From positions 4,216,001 through 4,280,000 of the forward strand of contig JAUCEF010000017.1 of the NCBI GenBank assembly GCA_033558025.1: a stretch of 64,000 bases of DNA. The letters are read 5' to 3'. Position 1 is the first letter of the stretch. Each line of letters starts with the position of its first letter. The translations under genes were made by a program, and so were the position numbers. The notes below the pieces were generated by a model. The model saw nothing but the letters and a program-made list of their open reading frames with translations. It did no database searches and was not told where the DNA came from. This document shows positions 12,729 through 23,593 of the stretch, one piece after another. This DNA comes from Phytophthora sp. 'mugwort'. Lineage: Eukaryota > Oomycota > Peronosporomycetes > Peronosporales > Peronosporaceae.

Positions 12729-14589
12729 CTAGCCGGCGATAGCGTAATCGCGAAGGAGCGGAATTGGGTTCTTCGGCCGGTTCTGGACTCCTTTGCAGAT
12801 TGCTATGTGCTGTTGAGCACCTGAGGGAGCGAACTTTCGATGACAGCATGGACAGAGCACAAGTGTGGCTTGGTGTTCCTTGTAGCTTTGTTGTAAAGTG
12901 TGGTCCCTCAACTTGTGCAACTTGGACGTCATTGATGCGGCAGCACTGGGTGGAATTCCAACACGGGCGCTCCTTGGGTTTGGTGGGGTGATCTGATTCG
13001 ATGGAGTACCTCGCCCCCAAGAACCTTCGTTGCCAAACACACGCGGGCAAACAGCCTCGTGCTTTACTAAACGTCCTTCAGCGAAGCTACGGTGGCAGTA
13101 CCGACACGTCTCCATACTCTGCATCGCTGGACCTCCGGTAAACGCACTTTGTGTAGGTTGGAAAGTCTTCCGCTTACTGATACTCTTCACCTTGCGCTTG
13201 GTTGACCCAGCATCAGTAGCTTGCCATGCCGGAGATGTATCAGTCTCTTGTTGCATACGTCCATCCGGGCTCACCTCGACGCCGTTTTCTCGCGATCCAA
13301 AGAATCTGCTTCGACTGTGACGTTCTATCTGTGGAGTACTTTTCAAGGAGTTAGGCTTTCCAAGACTAGCTCGTCGGCGATGTGGACGCAGTAGCAGCAA
13401 GCTATCCTGCATCGACGTAGCCTCCGGTCGTCCATAAGGCGTGGGGTCTGGGAACGACGATGCGTAGTGCAGCGAGCGCAGCGTAATATCCTCGGACATT
13501 AGTCCGAGAGCGCGCTCAAAGCTCAAATACAGCGGAGACATTCGTCGCTTGTGGAACTTCGTCGACGCGCATTCTTGAAAGTGAGCCGCCAGTTGGTCAG
13601 CCGGTTGCTGCTCGCCGCAAAAGTTGCAATACAAAGTCGCCTGCCGTTCCATCGGCGAAACCGGCGACGCCGAAGCCGATGCTGACGGGTGATAGCCAAG
13701 ACTCTGTCGTAACACTGAGCGATGCAGCTCCGACTCCTCTTCTGTAGCTGCAGCAGCCGGCTGCGGCTGATTCGAGCTCGAATTGTAGTGACTTGGCCTG
13801 CAGCAACAACATGAGATCAGCACCTTTTCACGTCTCTTCATTTTGTTCAAATCTCCCACACACCACGTACTTCTTCCACGATGACTCGCGCGTGCGTCGG
13901 TTGTAGTAGTACACTCGCCCTTTGGCCGTGTAGGCCTCCTGCCACTCGTCCTCCTGCTCTTTTTCCTTCTCTTGTGCCTGTCCGTCCTCTATCTCTCCTT
14001 CGTTTTTATCTGTGTCCTCCTTCTCTTCATCACTTTCTTCCTGGTCCTTATGGACACTCTCCTGTTCCTCTGCACTGCCTTCTTTTATGTCCTCTTCCAT
14101 GTCTTCTTCCTCCGAGTCCACCTGTCCTTCGGGCGTCCTCCACTGACCATCATCTGCGTTGTCTAGCGTCCACCTATCCTCCATCACCTCGTGCACAAAG
14201 TCTAGGTACCCTCCTCCGTCTGCCCTCCCGCCATGCCAATGCTCGAACTCCGGTTCTCCCTCGCTCTCGCCGCCCTCTTCGGAGTCTTCTAACAGCCGCA
14301 GCGCCTCTCGGACACTGGCCTCCACGTCAGCCTCGTCCTCTTCTGTCATATCTTTTGAGCTGACGGGCACGGGTCGATGTGGAGTGACCGTCCAACCGTC
14401 GTCCTCATCGTTCTTGCGGGAAGTTTCGGGGGTCCAACTGCGCCGCTCCAGCGCGTGTTCCTGCTCTCCTGCCTGCATCTTCGTCTCTGCTCCGTGTTCT
14501 ACCAACTGTGACGTCTCCAGCGGCTCTGGATCGTGAGATATCGACGCAGACGGCGACGCATCGAGTACCCTAGAAGTGTCGTCCGCCAT
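12729..14589 (-). CDS. WW domain plus three C2HC zinc fingers
   Basis: Two exons are inferred: 14589-13871 and 13797-12729, separated by a 73-bp intron (GTACGT...CTGCAG), giving about 595 residues. The first half is very acidic and Glu-rich and ends in a WW domain at about 213-243. The splice junction completes this domain: the second Trp is followed by K-K then Pro supplied by exon 2, restoring the W-x-x-P signature. The second half carries three C2HC fingers of ZC2HC1 type: C-N-F-C...H...C near 297, C-R-Y-C...H...C near 470 and C-P-C-C...H...C near 554. The WW would bind a proline-rich or phospho-Ser-Pro partner; the zinc fingers' ligand is unknown. It sits between IFT139 and IFT88, but no sequence evidence ties it to flagella. 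Confidence 0.75.
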
Positions 14590-14832
14590 TTCTGTTGAAT
14601 TTGTTTGGAACAGAAGAGGAAGAGACGGCACAGGACTATTTTTTTTTTTCAACCTATCCGTGCGAAATGGCTAGAAGATGAGGGGTAGGTTCAAATCCTT
14701 GCGTTATTAAACGCATACCTAAGGCAAGGATTAAAATACATGCTCACCGATTAAATTCTTATCAAATACTACTTAGTATTTTTTGAGCATTTTCGAGGTC
14801 CATATTTTTCAGCTCGCTTATGCTCGGTGTTT

Positions 14833-15517
14833 TCACGTTGTGGACCGCACAACTGCAACCAGTGCCAGCACGAAGGCGAACGGAAGCCAAGATTTGATTA
14901 AACCGGTCACACTCACATACTTGCCTTTAAAAAACATCCAGAAGCAGAGCTCCACCATGTTCCACCGCTTGCGACCGGCGTAGCCCGCATGTTCCAAGCA
15001 TACGGCCACGTGGGAGTGGCAGTTGTCACAGCACAAATTGTGCATCCTCTTCTCGTAAATCTTGCAGCCCGCAGTCACAGCTTCGTCCCACTTGGCCACG
15101 TCTTCAGGTGTCACGCTGCACTGCAAATAGCGCGTGGCTGCACCAAACGCGAAGTCATCACGGCCGATGGTGTAGGGTCCCGCGAAGTCGAAGATGACGC
15201 TAAATAAAACGTAGTGGCTTGGTCAATATTGGTGATAAATAATGGCTTATTGTAATGCTAAGAATTCACCCTTTACTATTAGCGATTCCCATGTGGCCGA
15301 TGAAGGGCAGGAACCACGTAAGAATGGGGATGGGAGACCACACGATACAGAACGGGAAACGGTGCACGGCAGCATCGATCACAGCGCCTTTGGAGCCTCC
15401 AGAAGCGCATGAGGTCGCTATATGATCGGGAGATAGCAGCAGTTCATCATCGTCGACGTTGAGAGCGGTGTCGTTCCATAGGGAAGGCATCGCGACTGAC
15501 GGAGATATATTCGCCAT
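14833..15517 (-). CDS. TMEM222 / DUF778 (RTE1-like) membrane protein
   Basis: Two exons (15517-15270 and 15199-14833, 70-bp intron GTGAAT...TTTAG) give a 204-residue protein. The family core is clear: P-F-C-I-V-W-S-P-I-P, then I-G-H-M-G-I, then V-I-x-D-F-A-G-P-Y spanning the splice junction, then the Cys-rich R-M-H-N-L-C-C-D-N-C-H-S-H-V block and G-K-Y-V-S-V. The splice junction was chosen because it joins the family motif without a break. The C-terminal end has a hydrophobic helix (LPFAFVLALVAVV). The family contains animal TMEM222 and plant RTE1, a Golgi/ER protein that modulates an ethylene receptor; no biochemical activity is settled. Ethylene function is not implied here. The stop lies 244 bp from the start of the WW/zinc-finger gene on the same strand. 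Confidence 0.88.
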
Positions 15518-15937
15518 AGATAAAAAGTGATTTCACCGGATTGGATGAAATGGGATATATATGTGATTGGTAGAAAAGATTTATACATTGTTGGTCAGGT
15601 TGATTGCTCTTTGTATGCTAACTTCAACTTGTTAATCATAAATAATTCAAATTCTCGTATATCGTATAGCTACTTCAGCGTGCTCCTATAGGGATTCAAA
15701 CCAGTCTCTATATGTAGTGACTCACAGTGTTTCTCTCCTCATACTATAACACTATAACCCCTCATACTCTCACCGATCAAAAAGGACGCAGCGATTGTAC
15801 TCGATCTGATAGAATTACGTAAAGCGACAACTGCCGCAAAAAGAATAACTCAGTTCCCACTATAAGCTAATGGCATTCACTAGTCACCCACGATTGAAAG
15901 ACACTGACTAGTAGAGTATCTTTCTTCTCGAGCTCGC

Positions 15938-15957
15938 CTCATTCTCTTGCATTTTTC
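15938..15957 (+). promoter_or_regulatory. Oomycete initiator-like element (INR with pyrimidine-rich flank)
   Basis: The sequence CTCATTCTCTTGCATTTTTC matches the oomycete core promoter initiator YCAYTYY followed by a WTTYY-like flanking element. It lies about 110 bp upstream of the ATG at 16050, on the same strand, and argues that the small frame there is transcribed. No experimental start site is available. Confidence 0.45.
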
Positions 15958-16049
15958 TTATACTCTGTCTGCTCAATTCTCGAGTTGACGCTCCTTTGTC
16001 AAATTCACTTCCGAATTCTCCGTTCAAGACCAAAATTACTTCAACTCTC

Positions 16050-16403
16050 ATGCTCGCATACCATCATTCGCGACCTCACGACAAAGTGGAGATGGCTTAT
16101 ACGCTGAAGTTTTCTCGTCCGACCCCACCACCAAATTCTCCGCTTCTGGTGACGCCCGATGTCACCATTTCAGTCGAGAATGAGGAAGACGAGTACGACA
16201 AGAATGATGGTATTGACTTCAGCCGTGTGCGAGCAGAGCTCGATCGACTACTGGAGGAAGGGCTTCGGGAATCCGATGATGGAGCTGTCGAAGAAATCGA
16301 AGAAGCCCAACGCTACAACACTAGCAAAATGTACCACCCAACTGAGTGCTCGAGTACAACAATCAATCTCTATAACACTGACCGATTGAGGCGCTCACTA
16401 TAA
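16050..16403 (+). CDS. Hypothetical protein, 117 residues
   Basis: I do not recognise this protein. The first ATG is at 16050; the frame is open further upstream but without another ATG, and a second in-frame ATG lies near 16092. It is hydrophilic, with a Pro-rich segment (RPTPPPNSP), then an acidic stretch and a predicted amphipathic helix (FSRVRAELDRLLEEGL). There is no signal peptide or membrane segment. The initiator-like motif upstream favours a real gene. It points towards the 3' end of IFT88 with 157 bp between the stop codons, so the two are convergent. Function is unknown. Confidence 0.45.
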   Translation: MLAYHHSRPHDKVEMAYTLKFSRPTPPPNSPLLVTPDVTISVENEEDEYDKNDGIDFSRVRAELDRLLEEGLRESDDGAVEEIEEAQRYNTSKMYHPTECSSTTINLYNTDRLRRSL

Positions 16404-16559
16404 TCAGGTAATTATGAGCACCTTACGGCTGAGAGAGTGAATCAAGACTTCTCTCTCGCTTACATTTGTTGCCTCAATGTCGATCAAGAGATCGTGTTTA
16501 CCCTTATGGTTAAACAAACCGCCTTCTAGCACGAATTAGTTGCATTGTTTTGCTCGCTT

Positions 16560-19417
16560 TTAGTCTCCCAAGAGGTTTCCCACGTCAGCATCTCCCCAAT
16601 CATCTGTGTCTGTAAGGTGCAGAAAAAAATAAATAGATTTTAATGTCACGGAAGAAAAAAAATGATCAAAACCGTTCATCCAAACCTTCATGTTTACTCG
16701 GTCGCGCCGTCTTCTGAGGTGGTAGTGCTCTTGCCGTAGTGGGTGCTATCATTTGCATTGGTGGTGGTGCGACGTACTCGTTACGATCACTGTCGTCGGA
16801 GTCACGTGTTCGTGACTCCGGTGCATTGCTACCATTGCCATAAATTGAAGATGAAGAGCCTCGACCGCTATCTTGTCGTTGGAAGTGCATTTCTTTCGGT
16901 GGTCGTTGGTAAGATGATGGAGCTCTTGAATCGTCATTGTCGTCAACGTTCGAGTTCCGTGACGTGTGCCCGTTGCCTACAGATGGAGCTTGCTGTTGAG
17001 ATGGTGGCATTTGGGTGTTTACGTTTACAACATTGTCACGTTCGAGCTTTGCCAGTTTCGCTTGGAATCCGTCGCATCGCTGTCCAAGGTCTTTGCAAAT
17101 CGCAACAAGATACCTCAGACACTCGAGATTCTCTGGGTAATCCTGGTGGATCTGTTCGTAGAGAACCATGGCCTTCTGGTACCCACCCATGCGTCGATAG
17201 CAACTAGTGACCATGAGTCGCCATTTGACTTCATTCGGCTGGATTTGACTTGCTCGCTCAAAGAACTGGATCGCCTTTTCGTACAACTCGCTCTTGACGT
17301 ACCAGACTCCGAGCCAGGAAATGACATCCAAGTTAATGGGAAAGTATCGATAGGATTCAAGGTGATAGTGGAACGCTTGTGTTTCATCATCGTCCTTGTT
17401 GAAGATTTGTCCCAATCGAGCCAAAACACCAGGATCAGCAACGTTCTTGGCGTTCCCATCACGTTTATCATTGCTACCGAAACACGAAAGCAGGATATTG
17501 AACCATTTGGCCGCTTGCAGGTAGTTGCCCATGATATCGTGAAGGTTCGCAATCTGGTATAGTACTTCGGCATTCGAAGGGACAATGCTGTGCAGCTTCT
17601 CGAAAGCTTGGAGTGCCTCATTCAATACACCCATCTTGATATTCACGAGGCCGAGATTGTAGATAGCTTCAATGCAGTCGGCTTCGACGCCAATAGCCTC
17701 GAGGAACAGCTCTTTCGCTCGTTCGCACTCATTTTTGACGTAAAGGCAGTTACCTTTGTTCACCAAAGCTTTTGCATTGTATCGCTGGTGTCGCACAGCT
17801 AGTGATGCGTATTTGTCTGCTTGAGTCGTGTCTCCTTCGACAAAGTACAGATAACTCAGGTTTGTAGCTGCCATGGCCTTGTGTGCTGGGTCTTTTTTCT
17901 CGAAAGCTTTAAGCACCTCAATGGCCTTGTCAAACTCTTTTTCCTTTAGGAACCAGTGGGCCTTACAGATCTCCATCTCACTTGCCAGACTTTCATGGTT
18001 TTCCTGCTTCAGTGCGTCAATAACCCACGTAAAACCTGCTAACCAGTCCTTCTTGTCCAGCGCTGGAGCGCACAATTTTGCAGCCACCAAAATGTACTCC
18101 ATGGCCTTCTTCCTTCTTGCTCGGATCTCCGCTTTCAGTCCGTCAGCCTTTAAAGAGTGCAGATGCTCCTTCGATGACGTGTGGTCATCGTCACTGTGTT
18201 TAGACTCGTTGGCCAGCCCAGCGTCTTCGTCGTCCTCCTCCGACATCCCGTCCATTGGGATCGTGATGAGATTCGTGAAGCCTCGCCGCATTTTTTCGTG
18301 TTCACCGATGGCGTAGTAGCAAATGATGAGATTAAAACCCGATTGAAAGTCGGCATTGCCGTCCATGACATCCTCAAACGTGGCCGCTGCGTCCTGGTAA
18401 TGTCCCAGTTTAAGCTGTGCCGCTCCAATGTTCCGTTTGATCTTGTACCGCACTTCCTTGCTCGTGTTCGGGATTTGATCCAATGCCATGCGGTACATTC
18501 GAATCGCCGTAGGGAATTGCTGCTGCTCAAAGTAGATATTACCCATATTGACTCGTAAGCGTCCCCCTTGAGCATATTGTTTGTTCTTAACAATCGGGGT
18601 GTATGACTGAATTGCCTCCTTCCAAAGACCATTCAGATGATACGCATTGGCAAGATTGAAAAACACGGCATACGTCAGGTCGATATTGAGCAGATCCGCC
18701 AGTCCGTTCAACTCGCAGTGCTTGTTGAACGCTCTTTCTTTTCGTCCTGCGTCTTTGGCCAAATGTAGCGCTTCTTCGTACTGTTCTTTGGATATTAAGT
18801 CCGCTGACTGCTCAATCAATGAGTTGACTGTACGTTCCAGTTCCTTGGCCACCTCTTTCGGTGAATTTTCAGTCTTCTCCACTAACGCCGGCGCTGCTCC
18901 AGCTTTACGAGCTTCCCCCATCGGGTCAAACATTCGCTGGCCTGCAGAAGTGCGTGGATTCGACTACCGCGAACCATACTCAGTCAGTTTTCAGCATATT
19001 TTTTATCAGACCCAAATGCACCTCACCGAGAACCCTGCTCCCGAAACGGAAGTCATGGGTCGAGCTTCCCCCGTTTGCTGCTGTGCTGTGCCCATCCGCG
19101 AGCCTGGAATCATCGACCGACCCATCTGAGACGGTGGTGCTCTTCATCACCAGTACAACACGCCATCATTTACCTCAAAAATAGAGAGATTAAAGAGCCT
19201 GTGGTGGGTCGTACCTGAACGCCGTTCCTGGCGGGTTGTAGCCCCCTCTTGAAGCTGGAGCTCCGTACGACGATGACATGTAGTTATTGGCAGACGCCGT
19301 CTGCGAAGGCGCGAGGTCGATGCTAAAGTTAAAACCCTCGTACAGATCTTCGTCGCCCTCGTCCTCGACCATAAGCCCGGGTCTGGACTGACCGTAGCCC
19401 CCGCCGTAGCCTGCCAT
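16560..19417 (-). CDS. IFT88: Intraflagellar transport protein 88 (IFT-B subunit)
   Basis: Four exons are inferred: 19417-19215, 19141-19027, 18936-16698 and 16609-16560, giving about 868 residues (family usually ~830). The N-terminus has the acidic D-E-D-L-Y-x-G-F-N motif and a G-R-S-M...R-P-M-T-S...G-A-G-F segment split by introns, as in IFT88 from other eukaryotes. The core has tandem TPRs including N-M-G-N-I-Y and Y-R-M-A-L-D-Q-I-P. The 50-nt last exon (after a GTAAAC donor at 16697) encodes the acidic tail ending D-D-W-G-D-A-D-V-G-N-L-L-G-D; reading through the donor instead ends in LDERF. IFT88 is a core IFT-B1 subunit needed for anterograde transport and flagellar assembly. The acceptor of exon 2 (19141) is the least certain boundary. 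Confidence 0.92.
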
Positions 19418-19603
19418 CTCGAAGGCAATCGGTACAAGCTTTTTCCTATCCTAAAATTTCTTTCAAAGACGAGCGGCCGCAACGGGGATCGCAGGGAGTT
19501 GTGTCCGTTGTGACGAGTCGCCGGCGAAACGACTCTTATGGCTCCCGTTCGGCGGCACCATAACACAATAATGTGGGCAACGAGGTTAATGGTCTTAGCT
19601 AGT

Positions 19604-22292
19604 TTAGTTCCACCCGAAGCTGAGGCCAAGAGTCAACGCAATTCCTATGAAAATCGTGATGCTAAATGTCGGAAATAGGACGGCACCTGCGAACGGGATC
19701 AGGAAGGAACAGTCCTCGCCCATTAACGGGAAGAACTCGAGCGTGTTGTTGTATGGCTCGTATACCATAGCGCAGTAGCAACTGCCATTCACGCACTCGC
19801 CGTTCGGGTACGAGCAGTTGTTAAGGCACATTTCTACCAACGAGGAACATCCGTTAGTACATGTTGAACAGACATAACAAGAAGATGATGTAGATACTTA
19901 CGGGTATCGCAATATTTGCCGTACCAACCTTCGTCGCACATGCATCTCGAGTTGGGGAACTCAACAGAGCAGTAGCCGTGGCCCGAGCAGTTATAGCCGC
20001 AATTCCGGATCGAGCAGTCGTCGCCCACGAATGGCGGCGTGCAAATGCACTTGCCAAAGCCGTCGCAGACTCCGTTCGAGTAGTGCGCATTGTCGGTCGT
20101 GCATGGGAATTTCTGCATGTTCTCGACGTACGAGTCGTTGCTTGTGTGCTCGAAGCCAGAGAAGCAGCAGTGGCGGCAGATTTGAGTCTGCTGGGCGTCG
20201 TCATAACTGCAGTAGGATCCGGGACAAGTGGAATTCGAGCAGTCTTCGCCATAATAGCCGTCGTCGCAACGGCAATTCCCAGCCAAACACGTGCCATGTA
20301 ACGAGCAGTTTTTGATGCAGTTGTTGAGATCGTACTGCCACAAATCTCCCAGCGAAGCAGCTTCAAAACTGACAGCGTCGTGGTATTTCTCCTCGCGTTC
20401 GTAGCCATATCCGCCAAAGACGAAAATCTTGTCGAATTTCTCGTGATACACGCTCATGTGACCTGAACGTTGGGACGGATGCTCCCATTGAAGAGCTGCT
20501 GGAAGGTCCTTTCGTGCATCTTCTCGGTCCCGACACCCATCCCAACCTGGAGCTTGACGTCGCGCTTGCTGGATAAAAACGCTTTGCTGGCTGGAGCCTC
20601 GAGTGGGTTCGGCAAACACTGACAGCTACGGGTCAAAACACGAACGGAATAATACAACATGATTCATTAAGGATAAAAGACACCCACGCAAACGTAGTAA
20701 TGCTCACCGTCTTCGTGCCGTAATGAGTTTCTGCGATGAAATAATAGTCGTCTGGATTGTCAACTAGGCTGGAAGATGGTACATACGCGGCGTAGTTTCC
20801 ACTGTGTGGTAGTCGTCGAGCTTTTAGGTCGTCGGTGCATGATGCCGGATAGATTGGATACACAAACGAATGTTGCTGGACCCAGCGGTTGGCGCCTGAC
20901 ACAGCAACGCACAAGAAGTAAATCGGGGTCAGTTTTTAAGAGGAAAAGATACAGCAAGTAGGCGTACTCGCGTTGTACTGCCACGTGTCGTCATAGTAAT
21001 AGTTGGAAATGTAGCCTCCAAACAACAGGAAGACGTCGTTTGCGATAGTGAGACTATGGTCAACTCTTGGTGCTGGGATGGAGTTGCTATCCGTCACAAC
21101 GCGAGACCAAACTCCCGTGGTTATGTTATATTTCCACATGTCACTCAGATAGTAAGGATGCGTCGGGAACGGCGTGAAACCTACTTCGCGACTTGCCAGC
21201 GTTCCGCGTCCCGCACCGGCACTTGATGTTGTCGGGTACGGGAAGAACGTACGATAGCCCCCATGAATGTAGATTGCGTTGTCATAAACCACAGACGTGT
21301 GACCGGCGCGAGCTGGAGGCCACGTCACGACGCATTCCACGTCGATATCGTTCAGTAACGTGTCGGTGAGAATTGTCGGATTGGTGGGACACACGACTTT
21401 CTCGGTAATGTTTGTCCAAGCATTTGTTATTTTGTCATAAACCCAGAGATCGTTGAGATAGCCACCAAGTGGGTATTGTTGAACACCGCTCCAGTCATTT
21501 TCCTCACTATTTCCATGAGCAAATCCATGCCAGAGTCGAAACCCGCCAAACACATACAACTTGTCGCGCAATACGACGCTGGAGAACTTGAATCTCTTCC
21601 CAGGACCATGGCGACTACTCCCGAGCTCAATCATTTCGGTCCACGATCCATCGGAGAAGTCGTACAGCCACAAATCGTCGCAATAGTCGCCGCACATGGG
21701 CCCAAATCCTCCGTAGATGGCCATTGTCTTGTCACTAAAAACCTGAGCACTGTGCATCCACCGCTCCGATGGATGTGTACACACCATTGCACCGAAAACC
21801 ATCCGACATCCTCCCCATTCGGCTCCTTCATCCAAAATCTTCCATGCACTGTCAGTACAGCCATTGTCCGCATACCTGGTACAATCTGCAGCAAAAATAT
21901 ACAAAAACAACAGCTTGTCAGACGTAGTGCACTTGAGCACAGCGGAAGTTCACGATAGTCTCACTGATGTTATAGCTCCAAATGTCATTGAAGAACACGG
22001 CCACGGGGACCACCGTCGAGTCCGTAGCGTATGCAATCTTGTCTTCGTACGATAAAAACTCGAGCGATCCATTCACGCGAGTGATCTCGAAGGTTTTCGG
22101 CACGTGAGTCTTTGAGGTATCTTCTGTTCTACCTCCAAAGACTATCAGTTGATTGTCATACGTTACGAACGAGTGGCCTCGTCTTGCGGTGGGACTGGAA
22201 GCGTTGACGTCCCAAGTCCATTGCCGCCAGCACGATACAATGTGCACCCAAGAGGAGAGACAAAGGAGAACCAATAACACACACATTGACAC
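19604..22292 (-). CDS. Kelch-repeat and EGF-like type I membrane protein
   Basis: Five exons are inferred: 22292-21965, 21885-20968, 20895-20708, 20625-19902 and 19833-19604, introns 68-82 bp with GT-AG ends and consistent phases, giving about 795 residues. A signal peptide (MSMCVLLVLLCLSSWVHIVSC) is followed by Kelch blades with G-H-S/T...V-F-G-G and D-x-W-x-Y motifs through residue ~540. Several Cys-rich EGF-like units (C-x-C-D-x-G-Y-Y-G-x-x-C; C-x-C-D-E-G-W-Y-G-K-Y-C) and a final hydrophobic helix near the C-terminus follow. The architecture suggests a glycoprotein on the surface or in the secretory pathway; many N-x-S/T sites are present. Attractin-like proteins combine the same modules. 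Oomycete mastigoneme proteins carry EGF repeats, but I cannot link this protein to them. The Kelch frame around 20460 is continuous with the phase-0 splice at 20625. Confidence 0.82.
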
Positions 22293-22484
22293 ACTTCATA
22301 CACTCAGCGACGTTTCGCGAAAAGATCGGGATGGGACGAAATTAAAAAAAAAAAACAAAGCATGTGTATAGCTTACTAACGATTTTCCGATTCGACGACT
22401 TCTCAAATCAATAATTCAGTCTATTTCGCTAAGCATTTCTTGAAAATTGACCTGTGAACAAGAAGCAGCAAGACCCCATCCGTC

Positions 22485-22703
22485 TCACCCTTTACCCCCT
22501 CTTCGTGGCCAGCACTTTATGAACCGGCCATCGGTAGTCATCGCCAATGTGCACCCCTCACAGTTCACCAGGAGAATGACCATGGCGTTGTCCATGTCGA
22601 TGGGTACGTCATCTTCCCGTGCGATTATTGCAATGAGGTGTAAGACGTCGACAGTATCGTGAAGGGCTCGGACGCATAACAGGCCACCAACCAACCAGAT
22701 CAA
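22485..22703 (-). CDS. Unassigned short frame, possible exon
   Basis: A 72-codon frame without an early ATG (first ATG about codon 37) reads as well-behaved protein (hydrophobic strands, then C-E-G-C-T-L-A-M-T-T-D-G-R-F-I-K). I do not recognise a family. It may be the last exon of a small gene whose upstream exon I could not place, or a chance frame. It lies 192 bp upstream of the Kelch/EGF start on the same strand. Confidence 0.25.
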   Translation of the reverse strand: MIWLVGGLLCVRALHDTVDVLHLIAIIAREDDVPIDMDNAMVILLVNCEGCTLAMTTDGRFIKCWPRRGGKG

Positions 22704-22899
22704 TTATAAAAACAAAAATACGTGCACCACTCAGGATTCCTGAGTCAGGAATTCATTGACATTGTAGTGAGTTTACGCAACAAATGCTGGGCGTTCGTCG
22801 CCGCTTCCTCTGTAGCTCTCAAGAATGCATGTACCACGAGCCAGCGTTCTAAATCGTGGTGGCCACCTTGTGTTGTTGCCTTCTGAAACTAATTTTTTT

Positions 22900-23215
22900 T
22901 ATTATCCATCTGGTCGCGTCGTTATGGCCAGCATTAGCACGCTGACTCAGCGGCGATGAGATGCAGCCACTCGACGGCTTCGGTGTATCCATTGCAGCCA
23001 CGTTAGAGGTCCACAGTTTCCGTCGTACCCTTCCTCTCGATGGCCTTTGGCCCTGCTGCCACAGATCTCGTTCCGATTCGCACTCAACCACTGCCACCAC
23101 TTGAAGGCTCCCGGTCTCTGACGCGAGTCCCCGCCAGGTGGCGACGTTCAGCCGCTTCCGCAAAGGACCTGCACGTGGTCCAGCTCGTTGTCGGCGTCGA
23201 CACGCAGCGCGTACG
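22900..23215 (-). pseudogene. Decayed ankyrin-repeat gene fragment
   Basis: Read with frame changes, the minus strand gives ankyrin pieces of the same type as the intact gene at 23594-24424, for example V-V-x-W-L-S-A-N-R-N-E and G-C-N-G-Y-T-E-A-V-E-W-L-H. No single frame carries more than one repeat and stops intervene. It lies downstream of the intact copy on the same strand, so an old tandem duplication is likely. The exact ends are uncertain. Confidence 0.4.
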
Positions 23216-23593
23216 GATGGAGAGACGGACGGCTAGGCCATGCGTCATCGCTTCCAATTTTTGCGAATGGGGCGGAAGATCCGTCGCCCGTTGATCCTTA
23301 GACGCGCTTGTGGTGAGAACGAGCTTTCTCTTTGTGCTTCTTTCTTAGCCTGTGTTAGCTGCAAATCACGGCGATAGGATGGAAACAGCGCGTGACAAGC
23401 TTCAGAACACGCGCTTTGGATCAATTAGCTTTAATACACCCACGCGGGCAAACGCGTTGCCACGTGTCTTGGCTACCTTTCGGACACTAACCCGGTTGCT
23501 GTCGGCTTCAATTGGTGGAATAATGGTGTCAACGTTGTCCGTTGTTAGTTAGAATATTTAGTCTACTGAAGTCGTGAGGGCTGAGATTAACTA

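Noticed and set aside
14690..14730. Possible tRNA gene (box-B-like GGTTCAAATCC)
   Set aside because: No box A at the right distance and no cloverleaf stems could be drawn.
20454..20660. Second frame through the Kelch/EGF gene, suggesting a frameshift near 20460
   Set aside because: The phase-0 splice from 20708 to 20625 enters the other frame directly and that frame is open through the Kelch motif, so no frameshift is needed.
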